In this document: positions 1 through 8,250 of the stretch, one piece after another
Layout of the letters: each line of letters begins with the position of its first letter
Numbering within the stretch: position 1 is the stretch's first letter
Assembly (NCBI RefSeq): GCF_019422935.1
Contig: NZ_JAHZCJ010000003.1
Coordinates: 1 to 64,000 of the forward strand
DNA from: Desulfovibrio sp.
Lineage (GTDB): Bacteria > Desulfobacterota > Desulfovibrionia > Desulfovibrionales > Desulfovibrionaceae
Direction of reading: 5' to 3'
Length of the DNA stretch: 64,000 nucleotides
The notes under the pieces: generated by a model
What the model was told of the DNA's origin: nothing
The model's input: only the letters and a program-made list of their open reading frames with translations
Databases searched by the model: none
Made by a program: the position numbers and the translations under genes

Positions 1-444
1 TTCCGCGAAAAATCTTTTCGCTTGCGTTTCCCTTAACCGTTTTCCCTTGTCGCGAGGAGCGTTTATGCTCCTCCTCGTTCCACAAGTCAATCACTTTTTT
101 GCATCTTGGCGAAATTCGCTACGACCCAATGTGTCGATCCCGTGACGCGAGAAGAGCACATTAAGCAAACACTACGGACGTGTCAACACAAAAACCAGTT
201 TTACACAGATATTCAAGCAAAGCCCCGGCCAGGGCCAATTTCAAGGGAGCTATCCGCGCAGCCCCAACCGGCCTGCCACACCTTCACCCTGGCATTCCCA
301 GCCCAACTGCTCCAGCCATCACCATTCATCGTAACTTTTCCTCGTTACAACAAGCCAACCTCTGCACGGTCGCAGCAAGGGTACACCCCAAATCTGCCAA
401 GTAAGCCATTCACTCGCCACCTATATATAGATGTACCAACCGAC

Positions 445-464
445 ATTTCGACACTTGGCGAAAT
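445..464 (+). promoter_or_regulatory. Candidate ArsR-family operator, upstream site
   Basis: The sequence is ATTTCG, eight bases, CGAAAT: a perfect six-base inverted repeat lying just upstream of the putative -35 box of the ArsR/P-ATPase operon. The same half-sites and spacing recur at 495-514, exactly 50 bases downstream. ArsR/SmtB repressors usually bind imperfect 12-2-12 type palindromes over their own promoter, so the placement fits autoregulation. Binding itself is inferred. Confidence 0.7.
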
Positions 465-468
465 ACGC

Positions 469-497
469 TTGACTTCGACTGCCCAGCTTCTTATATT
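469..497 (+). promoter_or_regulatory. Sigma-70-type promoter of the ArsR/P-ATPase operon
   Basis: A TTGACT -35 box (469-474) and a TATATT -10 box (492-497) are separated by 17 bases, close to the sigma-70 consensus. The -10 box overlaps the second operator at 495-514 and the first operator abuts the -35 box. Transcription would start near 504-506 and give a leader of about 50 bases before the ATG at 554. Confidence 0.65.
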
Positions 498-514
498 TCG
501 CCACATAACGAAAT
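495..514 (+). promoter_or_regulatory. Candidate ArsR-family operator overlapping the -10 box
   Basis: ATTTCG, eight bases, CGAAAT, identical in half-sites and spacing to the site at 445-464. It covers the end of the -10 box and the expected start point, where a bound repressor would block transcription. Release by Zn, Cd or Pb is the family model and is not shown by the sequence. Confidence 0.7.
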
Positions 515-553
515 GAAAAAGACATCCACCTCCACTATCCGTACGGAGTACTT

Positions 554-982
554 ATGCTCAGTTACATTTCCGCTATACGCGCGCTTGGCGACGAAAACCG
601 CCTGCGCATCCTTATGGCTCTACGCCTGCGCCCCTTGTGTGTTTGCGAAATAACAACGCTGCTGGGGCTCGCGGCGTCCACCACCTCCAAACACCTGTTT
701 ATCCTGCGTCAGGCGCGCTTGATCGAGAGCATCAAGAATGGCCGCTGGGTTTACTACCGCCTGCCGCAAAACCCGGAGGCATGTGTGCGCGATGCTCTGG
801 AGCTGACTATCCGCGAGCTTGCAGACTGCCCCCAAATCGCACAGGACGAAGCTGCCTTGCCGGGCATTTCGCACAACACCAGCATTCACGAATTCTTCAA
901 GCAGAAACATATTCCCGTGCCTGCCGATCAGCCCGACGACACAGAAGACGATGCCGCACAAACCGCTGGCAACCCCGCATAA
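554..982 (+). CDS. ArsR/SmtB-family metal-responsive repressor
   Basis: A 142-residue winged-helix regulator of the ArsR/SmtB family, probably a cytoplasmic repressor released by metal ions. The N-terminal half reads as a standard ArsR domain. It has a CVCE motif at residues 29-32, the alpha-3 metal site in many members, followed by the recognition helix at about 40-60 (STTSKHLFILRQARLI) and the wing (GRWVYYRL). The C-terminal 40 residues are acidic and unlike the core. The start at 554 has a GGAG six bases upstream. The gene is 15 bases upstream of the P-type ATPase and shares its promoter, so it very probably controls it. The inducing ion cannot be told; Cys in alpha-3 favours As, Cd, Pb or Zn. 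Confidence 0.9.
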   Translation: MLSYISAIRALGDENRLRILMALRLRPLCVCEITTLLGLAASTTSKHLFILRQARLIESIKNGRWVYYRLPQNPEACVRDALELTIRELADCPQIAQDEAALPGISHNTSIHEFFKQKHIPVPADQPDDTEDDAAQTAGNPA

Positions 983-997
983 AGCCAGGAGAACAGA

Positions 998-3007
998 ATG
1001 GAATCCACCAAGCTTGGCCCCTTGCCCATGAAGGCCTGCTGCGCTTCATGCGCGCCGACCGCCCCTCAGCCGGAAGCAGTCGACCACGATCACGGCTGCG
1101 CCTGCTGCCATGATCATGGGCACGAGCATGAACACGGGCACGACCACGAAAGGCGCGAAATCGCCATCATGGCAATATCCGCCGTGCTTTTCGCCATTGG
1201 TATGGTCGCGGATGAACGCCTTGCCGAGATCATGCCCAGATGGCTGGTCATAGGCATCTTCTACGCCCTGCCATATATATTGTGCGGTTATGATGTTCTG
1301 CGCATAGGGGCGCAAAGCATCCTGAAGAAGGACTTTTTCAACGAATTTACCCTCATGGGCGGCGCAACAATCTCTGCCATCGCCCTCGGTCAGTTGCCCG
1401 AAGCCGTGGGCGTCATGCTGTTTTACTGCGTGGGTGAATTTGTGCAGGAGCGCGCCGCCGGGCGCTCGCGCCGTTCGGTCAAGGCCCTGCTGGCCGCACG
1501 GCCCAGCATTGCCCACGAGATGTTGGACAACGGCGCTACCCGCGATGTGGAACCCGAAGCCCTTGGCCCCGGCAGTCATATCCTTGTGCGCCCCGGCGAA
1601 AAGATCCCGCTGGACGGCACCGTGCTTGAAGGCGATTCGCAGGTGGACACATCCCCTCTCACGGGCGAATCAGTGCCCCAGCGCATAGCTCCCGGCAGCA
1701 GGGTGCTCGCGGGCACCATCAACCTGAACGCGGCCCTCCGCGTTGAAGTGACAACGGCCTTTGCCGACTCCTCCATTGCCCGCATTCTTGAAATGGTCGA
1801 AAACGCCGTGGCCCGAAAGGCCCCTACGGAACGCTTCATCACCCGCATGGCCCGCTGGTACACCCCCGCAGTGACGGGCATTGCCTTTCTGGTGGCGGTG
1901 CTGCCTCCCCTGTTCGGGCTTGGCCCCTTCTCTCAATGGATTTACCGCGCCCTGGTGCTGCTGGTCATTTCCTGCCCCTGCGCCCTGCTTATTTCCATTC
2001 CGCTGGGCTACTTTGGCGGCATTGGCGCGGCTTCGCGCCGGGGCATCCTTATCAAGGGCGGCGCGGTGCTCGATAACCTGCGCGATATCCGCGTGGCAGC
2101 GCTGGACAAAACCGGCACCCTCACCGAAGGCGTGTTTGAAGTAAACGCCGTGCTGCCCGCCGCTGGTATTGCCCCCAATGATCTGCTGACCGCCGCAGCG
2201 CTGGCGGAGAGCCGCTCCAACCACCCCATTGCCCGCTCTGTCATGCGCGCGGCGCAACAGCAAGGCATCACGGTTGATGATGCGCTGCTCACCAGCATGG
2301 AAGAAATCCCCGGCATGGGCGTGGCTGCCGCTGCTGGCGGCGATGAACTTCTGGCGGGCAACGCCGCCCTGCTCACAAGCCGTGGCATTGCCCCCATGGA
2401 AGTTGCCATGCCCGGCAGCGTGGTGCAGGTCGCCAAGGGCGGCAAGCTGCTGGGTGCGCTGGTGGTGGCAGACCGCATCAAGCCGCAGTCGCCCGAAGCC
2501 ATTCAGGAACTGCGCCGTCTTGGCATTCAGGATATCGCCATGCTCACGGGCGACAGGGAAGAACAGGCCCGCCCCGTGGCCCAGCGCCTGAAGCTGGACA
2601 CCCTGCGTGCAGATCTGCTGCCCGAAGACAAGGCCGGAGCGCTTGAAGCCCTTGGGCCGGTGAAGAACACCATCTTTGTGGGCGACGGCATCAACGATGC
2701 CCCGGTGCTGGCAACGGCAGGAGTGGGCGTAGCCATGGGCGGTCTTGGCGCGGAAGCCGCCATTGAAACCGCCGATGTAGTCATTCTGGACGACAACCCC
2801 GCCCGCCTGCCCGAGCTGCTGCGCATTGCGCGCCGCACGCGTACCATTGTGTGGCAGAATATTGTTATGGCCTTGGGCATCAAGGGATTGTTCATGGCGC
2901 TGGGCATCGTGGGCCTCTCAGGCTTGTGGGAAGCCGTGTTTGCCGATGTGGGCGTGGCCCTCATGGCTGTGCTCAATGCAGCCCGCGCTGGCAAGATAGA
3001 CGTATAG
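998..3007 (+). CDS. P1B-type heavy-metal translocating ATPase (Zn/Cd/Pb exporter)
   Basis: A 669-residue inner-membrane ATPase that pumps soft divalent metals out of the cytoplasm. Residues 30-50 form a His-rich, Cys-containing tail (HDHGCACCHDHGHEHEHGHD) in place of the usual GMTCxxC metal-binding domain. The TGES actuator loop, the intramembrane CPC metal site (C326-P-C328), the phosphorylation motif DKTGT (D370) and GDGIND near residue 561 are all present, so the enzyme should be active. CPC fits the ZntA/CadA and CopA classes; the His tail and the ArsR partner favour Zn/Cd/Pb over Cu. A strong terminator follows at 3013. The start is supported by AGGAGA upstream. Confidence 0.93.
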   Translation: MESTKLGPLPMKACCASCAPTAPQPEAVDHDHGCACCHDHGHEHEHGHDHERREIAIMAISAVLFAIGMVADERLAEIMPRWLVIGIFYALPYILCGYDVLRIGAQSILKKDFFNEFTLMGGATISAIALGQLPEAVGVMLFYCVGEFVQERAAGRSRRSVKALLAARPSIAHEMLDNGATRDVEPEALGPGSHILVRPGEKIPLDGTVLEGDSQVDTSPLTGESVPQRIAPGSRVLAGTINLNAALRVEVTTAFADSSIARILEMVENAVARKAPTERFITRMARWYTPAVTGIAFLVAVLPPLFGLGPFSQWIYRALVLLVISCPCALLISIPLGYFGGIGAASRRGILIKGGAVLDNLRDIRVAALDKTGTLTEGVFEVNAVLPAAGIAPNDLLTAAALAESRSNHPIARSVMRAAQQQGITVDDALLTSMEEIPGMGVAAAAGGDELLAGNAALLTSRGIAPMEVAMPGSVVQVAKGGKLLGALVVADRIKPQSPEAIQELRRLGIQDIAMLTGDREEQARPVAQRLKLDTLRADLLPEDKAGALEALGPVKNTIFVGDGINDAPVLATAGVGVAMGGLGAEAAIETADVVILDDNPARLPELLRIARRTRTIVWQNIVMALGIKGLFMALGIVGLSGLWEAVFADVGVALMAVLNAARAGKIDV

Positions 3008-3012
3008 CAAAC

Positions 3013-3054
3013 AAATCGGGGGAAGAGGCCACCAAGCCCCTTCCCCCGATTTTT
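3013..3054 (+). terminator. Intrinsic terminator of the metal-resistance operon
   Basis: AAATCGGGGGAAG (3013-3025) pairs perfectly with CTTCCCCCGATTT (3040-3052), giving a 13-base stem that runs into a T-rich tail six bases after the ATPase stop codon. Confidence 0.85.
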
Positions 3055-3154
3055 ATATTCTGCCTTGCCCTGTTCCGTGCTGCGTCTCTGCGCCACTGGC
3101 GGGCAAATCTTCTCAAAAACGGAATCCGTCATCCTGCTTGCGGCGACCGATCTT

Positions 3155-3532
3155 TTACACGGCAGCGCGCTCCACAGAGTAGCCGCCCGCCTCCAAAGCC
3201 TCAATGGCCGGGGCAAGCTTTTCCGCCTTCATCAATATATAGTCCGTATCGAAGGTGGACACGGCAAAAATGCTGATGCCCGCCTGTGCCAGAGTGGTCG
3301 ACAAGCCCGCCATCACACCGGTAAGGCCAAAATCCATCTGCCCCGCTACGCGCAATGCGCGCCAGCCGTCCTCCCGCGCCAGTGTGGCGTGGGGAACATC
3401 CGCAGTCAGGCAGACCACCGAAATTTCCGCATCAGTTTTGCCCACAAACAGCCACGGCACATGAAAATTGACGGCGCGCAGGTTTTCCACCTTGCAGACG
3501 CTGAATTTTCCTTCAATTACTTGCAAGAGCAT
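3155..3532 (-). CDS. ACT-domain protein, probable amino-acid sensor
   Basis: A 125-residue protein that looks like a stand-alone tandem ACT protein of the type called ACT_7 or CASTOR-like. These small cytoplasmic proteins are thought to sense amino acids. The visible hallmarks are the central GLTGVMAGLSTTLAQAGISIFAVSTFDTDYILM stretch (residues about 78-108; a glycine-bearing loop before a helix, then the DTDYIL strand), characteristic of the second ACT repeat. There is no catalytic domain. It is transcribed in the same direction as ruvAB, 58 bases after ruvB, so it may be the last gene of that unit; the functional link is unclear. Confidence 0.75.
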   Translation of the reverse strand: MLLQVIEGKFSVCKVENLRAVNFHVPWLFVGKTDAEISVVCLTADVPHATLAREDGWRALRVAGQMDFGLTGVMAGLSTTLAQAGISIFAVSTFDTDYILMKAEKLAPAIEALEAGGYSVERAAV

Positions 3533-3590
3533 GCTTTCTCCGCCTTTTCATTCAGTTCGGTGTAAAAAACTGGCCGGGCCGATCATACAC

Positions 3591-4583
3591 CTAAGAAAGC
3601 AGCATTTTCAAGTGCCTGTAGGCCAAGGCTGTTGCCATGCGCCCACGCGGGGTGCGTTTTAAAAAGCCGCACTGGATAAGATACGGCTCGTAAATATCCT
3701 CAATGGTTCGCACTTCTTCCGAACAGGCCACGGCCAGGGTTTTGATTCCCACCGGGCCGCCGTCATAGTGTTTGATGAGCACTTCCAGGAGCTTGCGGTC
3801 CATCTGATCCAGCCCCAGCTCGTCCACGTCCATGCGCTTGAGCGCCGCCGATGCCTGATCACCCGTTACCGTACCATTGCCGTGCACAAGGGCAAAATCG
3901 CGCACCCGTCGCAACAAGCGGTTGGCAATGCGGGGTGTGCCGCGGGAACGGCGGCCAATTTCCGCCGCCCCGTCAGTGGAGACCTCCACACCCAGAATGC
4001 GCGCCGTGCGCTGCACCACGCGGGCAAGATCATCCGGGCTGTAATATTCCAGCCGCGCCACAATGCCGAATCGGTCACGCAAGGGCGAAGAGATCAAGCC
4101 CATGCGCGTGGTCGCCCCCACAAGGGTGAAAGGCTCAAGGTCAATCTTGACCGTGCGCGCCGCAGGCCCCTGCCCGATGACCAGATCGAGCTTGAAATCT
4201 TCCATGGCAGGATACAGCACTTCTTCCACGGCAATGGGCATGCGGTGGATTTCGTCCACAAAAAGGATGTCGTGCCTGTTCAGATTGGTGAGGATGGCGG
4301 CAAGGTCGCCGCTGCGCTCAAGCACCGGCCCGGAGGTGCAGATAAGATTGACCCCCAGCTCGGAGGCCATGATCTGCGCCAGCGTGGTTTTACCAAGCCC
4401 CGGATTACCGTAAAAAAGCGTATGATCCAGTGCCTTGCCGCGCTCGCGCGCAGCGCCCAGATACACGCGCAGATTGGCGCGCAATTCATCCTGCCCGATA
4501 AAGTCGTCAAGGCTGTGCGGGCGTACGCTTTCGTCAATGCCTGTGGTGCACTCCGCAACGCACGGATTCGCAAGATCGGTCAT
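3591..4583 (-). CDS. ruvB: Holliday junction branch-migration helicase RuvB
   Basis: A 330-residue AAA+ motor that, as hexamers on both sides of RuvA, drives branch migration of Holliday junctions during recombinational repair. Walker A (GNPGLGKTT, about residue 59) and Walker B (VDEIH) are visible, followed by sensor and winged-helix DNA-binding regions ending in TPRGR. Length and architecture are normal. The start codon overlaps the ruvA stop by one base (TGATG on the minus strand), so the two are translationally coupled. ruvC is not in the window. Confidence 0.97.
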   Translation of the reverse strand: MTDLANPCVAECTTGIDESVRPHSLDDFIGQDELRANLRVYLGAARERGKALDHTLFYGNPGLGKTTLAQIMASELGVNLICTSGPVLERSGDLAAILTNLNRHDILFVDEIHRMPIAVEEVLYPAMEDFKLDLVIGQGPAARTVKIDLEPFTLVGATTRMGLISSPLRDRFGIVARLEYYSPDDLARVVQRTARILGVEVSTDGAAEIGRRSRGTPRIANRLLRRVRDFALVHGNGTVTGDQASAALKRMDVDELGLDQMDRKLLEVLIKHYDGGPVGIKTLAVACSEEVRTIEDIYEPYLIQCGFLKRTPRGRMATALAYRHLKMLLS

Positions 4584-5194
4584 CAGACCTTCCCCTTGGC
4601 GAGGGCCTTGAGGGTGGCGCGCAGCGCGCCGGTCACATCCAGATCAGGCTCTTCGTGCAGCAGTTTTTTGACCAGAGGCGCGCATTCGTCCGGCTCGTAG
4701 CCAAGATTGCCCAGACCGTCCAGCACGTCGCGGAACACGGAACCGGGCCGCGTCCCCGTGGTCAGCGCCGCCGCCTGCGGGGCGTCCTCGACCTTGAGCT
4801 TGTACTTCAGCTCAAGAAACACATGCTCGGCGGTTTTTTTGCCAATGCCCGAAACGCGGGTAAGGGCCAGCACGTCATCCTCAAACACAACCCGGCGCAG
4901 GTCGTCGGGCCGGAAGATGGAAAGGATGCCAAGGGCCGTGCGCGCGCCCACCTTGGAGATGGAAACCAGCACTTCAAAGGTCTGGCGTTCTTCAAAGGTG
5001 GCAAAACCAAAGAGTTCCAGCGCGTCTTCACGCACGGCAAGGCTGGTGTACAGCGCCAGGGGTTCCCCCCTGCCCGGCAGATTGGCAAGTGTGTGGGCGG
5101 GCAGGGCCACTTCGTACCCCACGCCCCCTTCGGTGACGATCAGGCAGGCATTGCCCCATATTTCGGCCAGGCGGCCTTCAAGATAGGCGATCAT
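4583..5194 (-). CDS. ruvA: Holliday junction-binding protein RuvA
   Basis: A 203-residue DNA-binding subunit of the RuvAB complex. The family N-terminus MIAYLEGRL begins at 5194, so I use that ATG and not the longer open frame reaching 5284. The N-terminal OB fold is followed by two helix-hairpin-helix motifs (the second around [12 protein letters not shown]) and the C-terminal RuvB-binding domain. It lies directly upstream of ruvB with a one-base overlap. Confidence 0.96.
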   Translation of the reverse strand: MIAYLEGRLAEIWGNACLIVTEGGVGYEVALPAHTLANLPGRGEPLALYTSLAVREDALELFGFATFEERQTFEVLVSISKVGARTALGILSIFRPDDLRRVVFEDDVLALTRVSGIGKKTAEHVFLELKYKLKVEDAPQAAALTTGTRPGSVFRDVLDGLGNLGYEPDECAPLVKKLLHEEPDLDVTGALRATLKALAKGKV

Positions 5195-5255
5195 GGATTC
5201 CTTGCGAGAAGTAAAGGTTGCTACCGCCAGAGCATAGACTGAAAGGCGAAGGGTT

Positions 5256-5939
5256 TCAAATGGCGCTTGCCGTGTATGGCCCATCCCCCGCCTGCGGGCA
5301 GGCTAGCGGCCCCTGAGCAATGGCGCTGAAATAGGCGCAAAGCATGTCTGCCACGGCTGTGGCACAGGCCTCGTTTTCCTGCGGGCTGCGCCCTTGCGAG
5401 GAAAAGTGTTTGCCCGCCGCAGCCAGAGTTACAGAGGTCAGCTCCGCGACCAATGCCCTTTGGCTTTCTGTGGCGAGGGGCAAGGCCTCGGCCACAAAAT
5501 CTGAAAGAACCTGGCGGCTCTCGGCCTTGATTTCTGCTGTTTCCGGCGCATGTCGGTACAGGGGCGCAGAGTCGTGCAGGGCCGCGCGCATGGCTGCTTC
5601 TTCACATTCCGACGTCACAAAGGCGTGCACAAGTGTACGCAACCGATCCAGCGGCGGCATGCCCGCGTCTTGCAGAATGGTTTGCAAAAGGCTGGTGGTT
5701 TGCCGCCATTCCTCACACTGAAGCCGAAAAAGTATGGCCGCTTTGTTGGGAAAATACTGGTACAGCGAACCAATGCTGACCCCGGCCCGTTCGGCCACGC
5801 GTGCAGTGGTAAAACGCTGCGCTCCCTCAGTGGCCAAAACGCGAGCGGCAGCCTCAAGAATCGCGGCCACCACATCGGCAGACCGTGCCTGACGTGGTTG
5901 TTTTCGTTGAATAATCTTCGTTTCTTGGTGCTTGCTCAT
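5256..5939 (-). CDS. TetR/AcrR-family transcriptional regulator
   Basis: A 227-residue repressor-like protein with an N-terminal TetR helix-turn-helix at about residues 20-65 (TTARVAERAGVSIGSLYQYF) and a helical ligand-binding C-terminal domain. The ATG at 5939 (MSKHQET) is preferred to the longer frame to 6002, which would cover the intergenic operator. The gene is divergent from the methyltransferase at 6032, and a palindrome lies between them. The ligand is unknown. Confidence 0.85.
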   Translation of the reverse strand: MSKHQETKIIQRKQPRQARSADVVAAILEAAARVLATEGAQRFTTARVAERAGVSIGSLYQYFPNKAAILFRLQCEEWRQTTSLLQTILQDAGMPPLDRLRTLVHAFVTSECEEAAMRAALHDSAPLYRHAPETAEIKAESRQVLSDFVAEALPLATESQRALVAELTSVTLAAAGKHFSSQGRSPQENEACATAVADMLCAYFSAIAQGPLACPQAGDGPYTASAI

Positions 5940-5969
5940 GGGTGCGGCGCAATGCGAATGGCAAAATGT

Positions 5970-5987
5970 GAATATTTCGTCATATTC
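5970..5987. promoter_or_regulatory. Candidate TetR operator
   Basis: GAATAT, six bases, ATATTC: a perfect inverted repeat in the 92-base gap between the divergent TetR gene and the methyltransferase. A second small palindrome (GCAC-N4-GTGC) lies about 15 bases on. TetR-family repressors commonly bind such sites to control themselves and the neighbour. Confidence 0.5.
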
Positions 5988-6031
5988 TACCCATACACGC
6001 ACAGGCGTGCAACCATAACAAGGAGCAACAC

Positions 6032-6697
6032 ATGAACAGCCTCAGCACGCAACCACTGGCCCATCTGCTTGATACCCTGCTTACCCAAGCGGAAACAACC
6101 ACGATCGAAGATATTTGTGCAGCAACAGGCCTGAGCGCCCAAGCGCTGGAACAGCAAAAAGGCTGCAAAACCGCATATGCCGGTTTTTATGCCAGCCTGA
6201 AAAACTTTGCCATTCCCGTTTCCCGCAGAACCGGCGAACTTCTGTACATGCTGGCGCGCTGCAGCAATGCGCGAGTAGTGGTGGAATTTGGCACCTCATT
6301 CGGCATTTCCACCCTGTTTCTTGCCGCAGCCCTGCGCGACAACGGTGGCGACCAGCTGATTACAAGCGAGTTTGAACCCTCAAAAGTGGCGCGGGCGCAG
6401 CAGAATCTGCAAACTTCCGGACTGGCCGATCTGGTGGAAATTCGCTCTGGCGATGCCCTGCAAACCCTGGGCAGCAACCTGCCACAGCATATAGACATGC
6501 TGCTGCTCGACGGGGCAAAGGCCCTGTATTGCGATATTCTGAAACTGGCAGAAACTGGTTTGCGCACCGGCGCTCTAGTGATTGCCGATGACGCGGCCGA
6601 CAGCCCGGAATACCTGGCCTACGTGCGCGATCCCGCCAACGGATATATGACGCTGGATTTTGATGACGATGTGAATCTTGCCGTGCGGCTGGGCTGA
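6032..6697 (+). CDS. Class I SAM-dependent methyltransferase (O-methyltransferase-like)
   Basis: A 221-residue methyltransferase. After an N-terminal helical part, motif I appears as VVEFGTSFGISTLFLAAAL (about residues 88-106), an acidic motif II as SEFEPSKVARAQQNL, and the motif III region as IDMLLLDGAKALY. This layout matches the caffeoyl-CoA/catechol O-methyltransferase-like group. The substrate is unknown. The divergent TetR gene suggests induction by a small molecule, possibly the substrate. AAGGAG precedes the start. Confidence 0.8.
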   Translation: MNSLSTQPLAHLLDTLLTQAETTTIEDICAATGLSAQALEQQKGCKTAYAGFYASLKNFAIPVSRRTGELLYMLARCSNARVVVEFGTSFGISTLFLAAALRDNGGDQLITSEFEPSKVARAQQNLQTSGLADLVEIRSGDALQTLGSNLPQHIDMLLLDGAKALYCDILKLAETGLRTGALVIADDAADSPEYLAYVRDPANGYMTLDFDDDVNLAVRLG

Positions 6698-6783
6698 GGG
6701 CCAGTCTGCCTGCAACAGAAGCTCCCGGCCAGTGAAGGCTGACAGGCAGCCGCAGCCGTGAGGTTACGCTCAGATCGCCGACA

Positions 6784-7863
6784 TCAACCGCCAATGCCCA
6801 CCATCTGTTTATCGGCCACGGCGGAGCCTTTTTTGCGGGCCTTGAGCAGATCGGCACCGATGGGCTTGCCAGCACAGGCCAAACGCACCACGCGGGCCAG
6901 ATGCCCGTCATCAAAACGCGGATTACGCAGAAGCCCCCGCAAGTGATATTCCCTGTCGTCAAACAGGCACGTGCGCAGGTTGCCATCGCTGGTGAGTCGC
7001 AACCGGTTGCACGTGCCGCAGAAATGACAGGATACCGCGGTGATAAATCCCATGCGGCCCTTGCCCCCCTGCACGGCAAACATCTTGGCGGGGCCAGCCT
7101 CCGCGCTGCTGTCCTGCACGGGATCAAGGCGCACACGGCGCTCGGCCTCGGCCCGGATGTCTGCCGCAGACCAGAACGTTTCCGGCCCCCAGAGGGTGCC
7201 GCTGCCCATGGGCATAAACTCGATAAAACGCAGATCAACGGGCATGGTGCGCACGGCATGAACAAAATCGTCCATCTGCCCGTCATTGACGCCGCGCATG
7301 GCGACTGCGTTGATTTTTACGCGAATACCCGCTTGCAGCAGCCCGTCCAGCGAGGCGAGAACAGCGGGCAGCAAGTCGCGCCCGGTCACTCTGGCAAAAG
7401 TTTCGCGGTCAAAGCTGTCGAGGGAAAGATTGACGGCGCTCACACCCACCGAGCGCAACAGCGGAATGTGCGGCTCAAGCAGAGTGCCGTTGGTGGTCAG
7501 ACGCAGATCAAGGGATGGGTAGCGCGTGTGCAGCAGATGCAGCAGTTCGTCGCAGCCCTTTCGGGCAAAGGGTTCGCCCCCGGTAAGCCGCACCTTGGAA
7601 ACGCCCAGCGCGGCCATCATGCCCACAAGGCGGGCCATTTCTTCATAGCGCAGGACTTTGGGGTGCGGAATGAACTTCTGGTTTATCTCGCTACGGCAAT
7701 AGGCGCAGCGCAGATTGCAGCGGTCAGTGACAGAAAGGCGCAGATACCGCACCACGCGGCCGTGACCGTCGCACAGGGGGGCGGGGTGCGCCAGTGGCGC
7801 GAGTTCTTCACCGGGGGCGGCACAGTTGCCAAGAGGGGCAAATGGATTTACACATGCTTGCAT
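6784..7863 (-). CDS. moaA: GTP 3',8-cyclase MoaA (molybdenum cofactor biosynthesis)
   Basis: A 359-residue radical-SAM enzyme that converts GTP to 3',8-cyclo-7,8-dihydro-GTP, the first step of molybdopterin synthesis. The N-terminal cluster motif is CNLRCAYC. The C-terminal second-cluster motif reads CGTCNRLRLTSDGNLRTC, and the protein ends in the GG needed for activity. The ATG at 7863 has AGGTG six bases upstream on the minus strand. The frame is open to 8016, but that extension would be antisense to the next gene and shows no family sequence. The start codon shares the palindrome CATG with the start of the divergent gene at 7862. Confidence 0.95.
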   Translation of the reverse strand: MQACVNPFAPLGNCAAPGEELAPLAHPAPLCDGHGRVVRYLRLSVTDRCNLRCAYCRSEINQKFIPHPKVLRYEEMARLVGMMAALGVSKVRLTGGEPFARKGCDELLHLLHTRYPSLDLRLTTNGTLLEPHIPLLRSVGVSAVNLSLDSFDRETFARVTGRDLLPAVLASLDGLLQAGIRVKINAVAMRGVNDGQMDDFVHAVRTMPVDLRFIEFMPMGSGTLWGPETFWSAADIRAEAERRVRLDPVQDSSAEAGPAKMFAVQGGKGRMGFITAVSCHFCGTCNRLRLTSDGNLRTCLFDDREYHLRGLLRNPRFDDGHLARVVRLACAGKPIGADLLKARKKGSAVADKQMVGIGG

Positions 7864-8140
7864 GAAACACCTGCTATTCGGAGCCGCCCTGCTGGGCTGC
7901 CTTTGCATGACCATACCCGCGCTGGCCTGGGACGGCTTTGACGCCGATTCCGCCGACCTTGTCGAGGTCATCCCCGACCGTGTTCCCTCCAAGGGCGACA
8001 CGGTGGATGTGCGCAACTATGACAAGGACGCCACGGAAACCTGCCTCGTTGAATCGGTTGCCCGCAATGCCCGCACTGTGGAACTTGTGGTGCGCACTCC
8101 TGCCGGAGTGGCCCGCACCCTTGTGATGGAAGGCCGTTAG
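7862..8140 (+). CDS. Small secreted protein of unknown function
   Basis: A 92-residue protein starting MKHLLFGAALLGCLCMTIPALAW, a clear Sec signal peptide with cleavage probably after ALA at residue 22. The mature part is about 70 residues, acidic then basic, with no domain I recognise. The start overlaps the start of divergent moaA by two bases within CATG, and no strong ribosome-binding site is seen for this gene; AGAGGGGC lies about 22 bases upstream, too far. Codon use and the signal peptide argue that it is real. It is convergent with the gene ending at 8251. Confidence 0.6.
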   Translation: MKHLLFGAALLGCLCMTIPALAWDGFDADSADLVEVIPDRVPSKGDTVDVRNYDKDATETCLVESVARNARTVELVVRTPAGVARTLVMEGR

Positions 8141-8238
8141 CGGCTGTTGCCAAAAAGCATTTTGTGCCCCGCATGGCTGTTGCCCGCGCTTTGCGGCGCG
8201 CAGCCGGGAGCAGAAACGGCATTTTCAGAAACAGCCGC
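8140..8238. repeat. Inverted-repeat intergenic element between convergent genes
   Basis: GCGGCTGTT (8140-8148) pairs perfectly with AACAGCCGC (8230-8238), and the interior contains further GC-rich self-complementary segments. It fills the gap between two convergent genes and could be a bidirectional terminator. Its ends resemble the GGCTGTTTC end of the larger element at 15775-16080, so it may be a shorter relative. Confidence 0.45.
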
Positions 8239-8250
8239 CCGTTCCAGCAC

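Larger units (their letters stand above)
1..553. other. Gene-free upstream region of the metal-resistance operon
   Basis: I see no convincing gene here. The 136-codon open frame at 106-516 has low-complexity, proline-rich composition and no family resemblance, and it runs through the promoter of the next gene. The stretch holds the promoter and operators listed separately. A 16-base near-repeat (CTTGGCGAAATNCGCT) occurs at 105-120 and 454-469. The first copy is half of a degraded operator-like site at 96-115, so a third regulator site about 350 bases upstream is possible. Confidence 0.6.

Noticed and set aside
106..516. 136-codon open frame upstream of the ArsR gene
   Set aside because: It has low-complexity composition, no family resemblance and no ribosome-binding site, and it runs through the promoter and operators.
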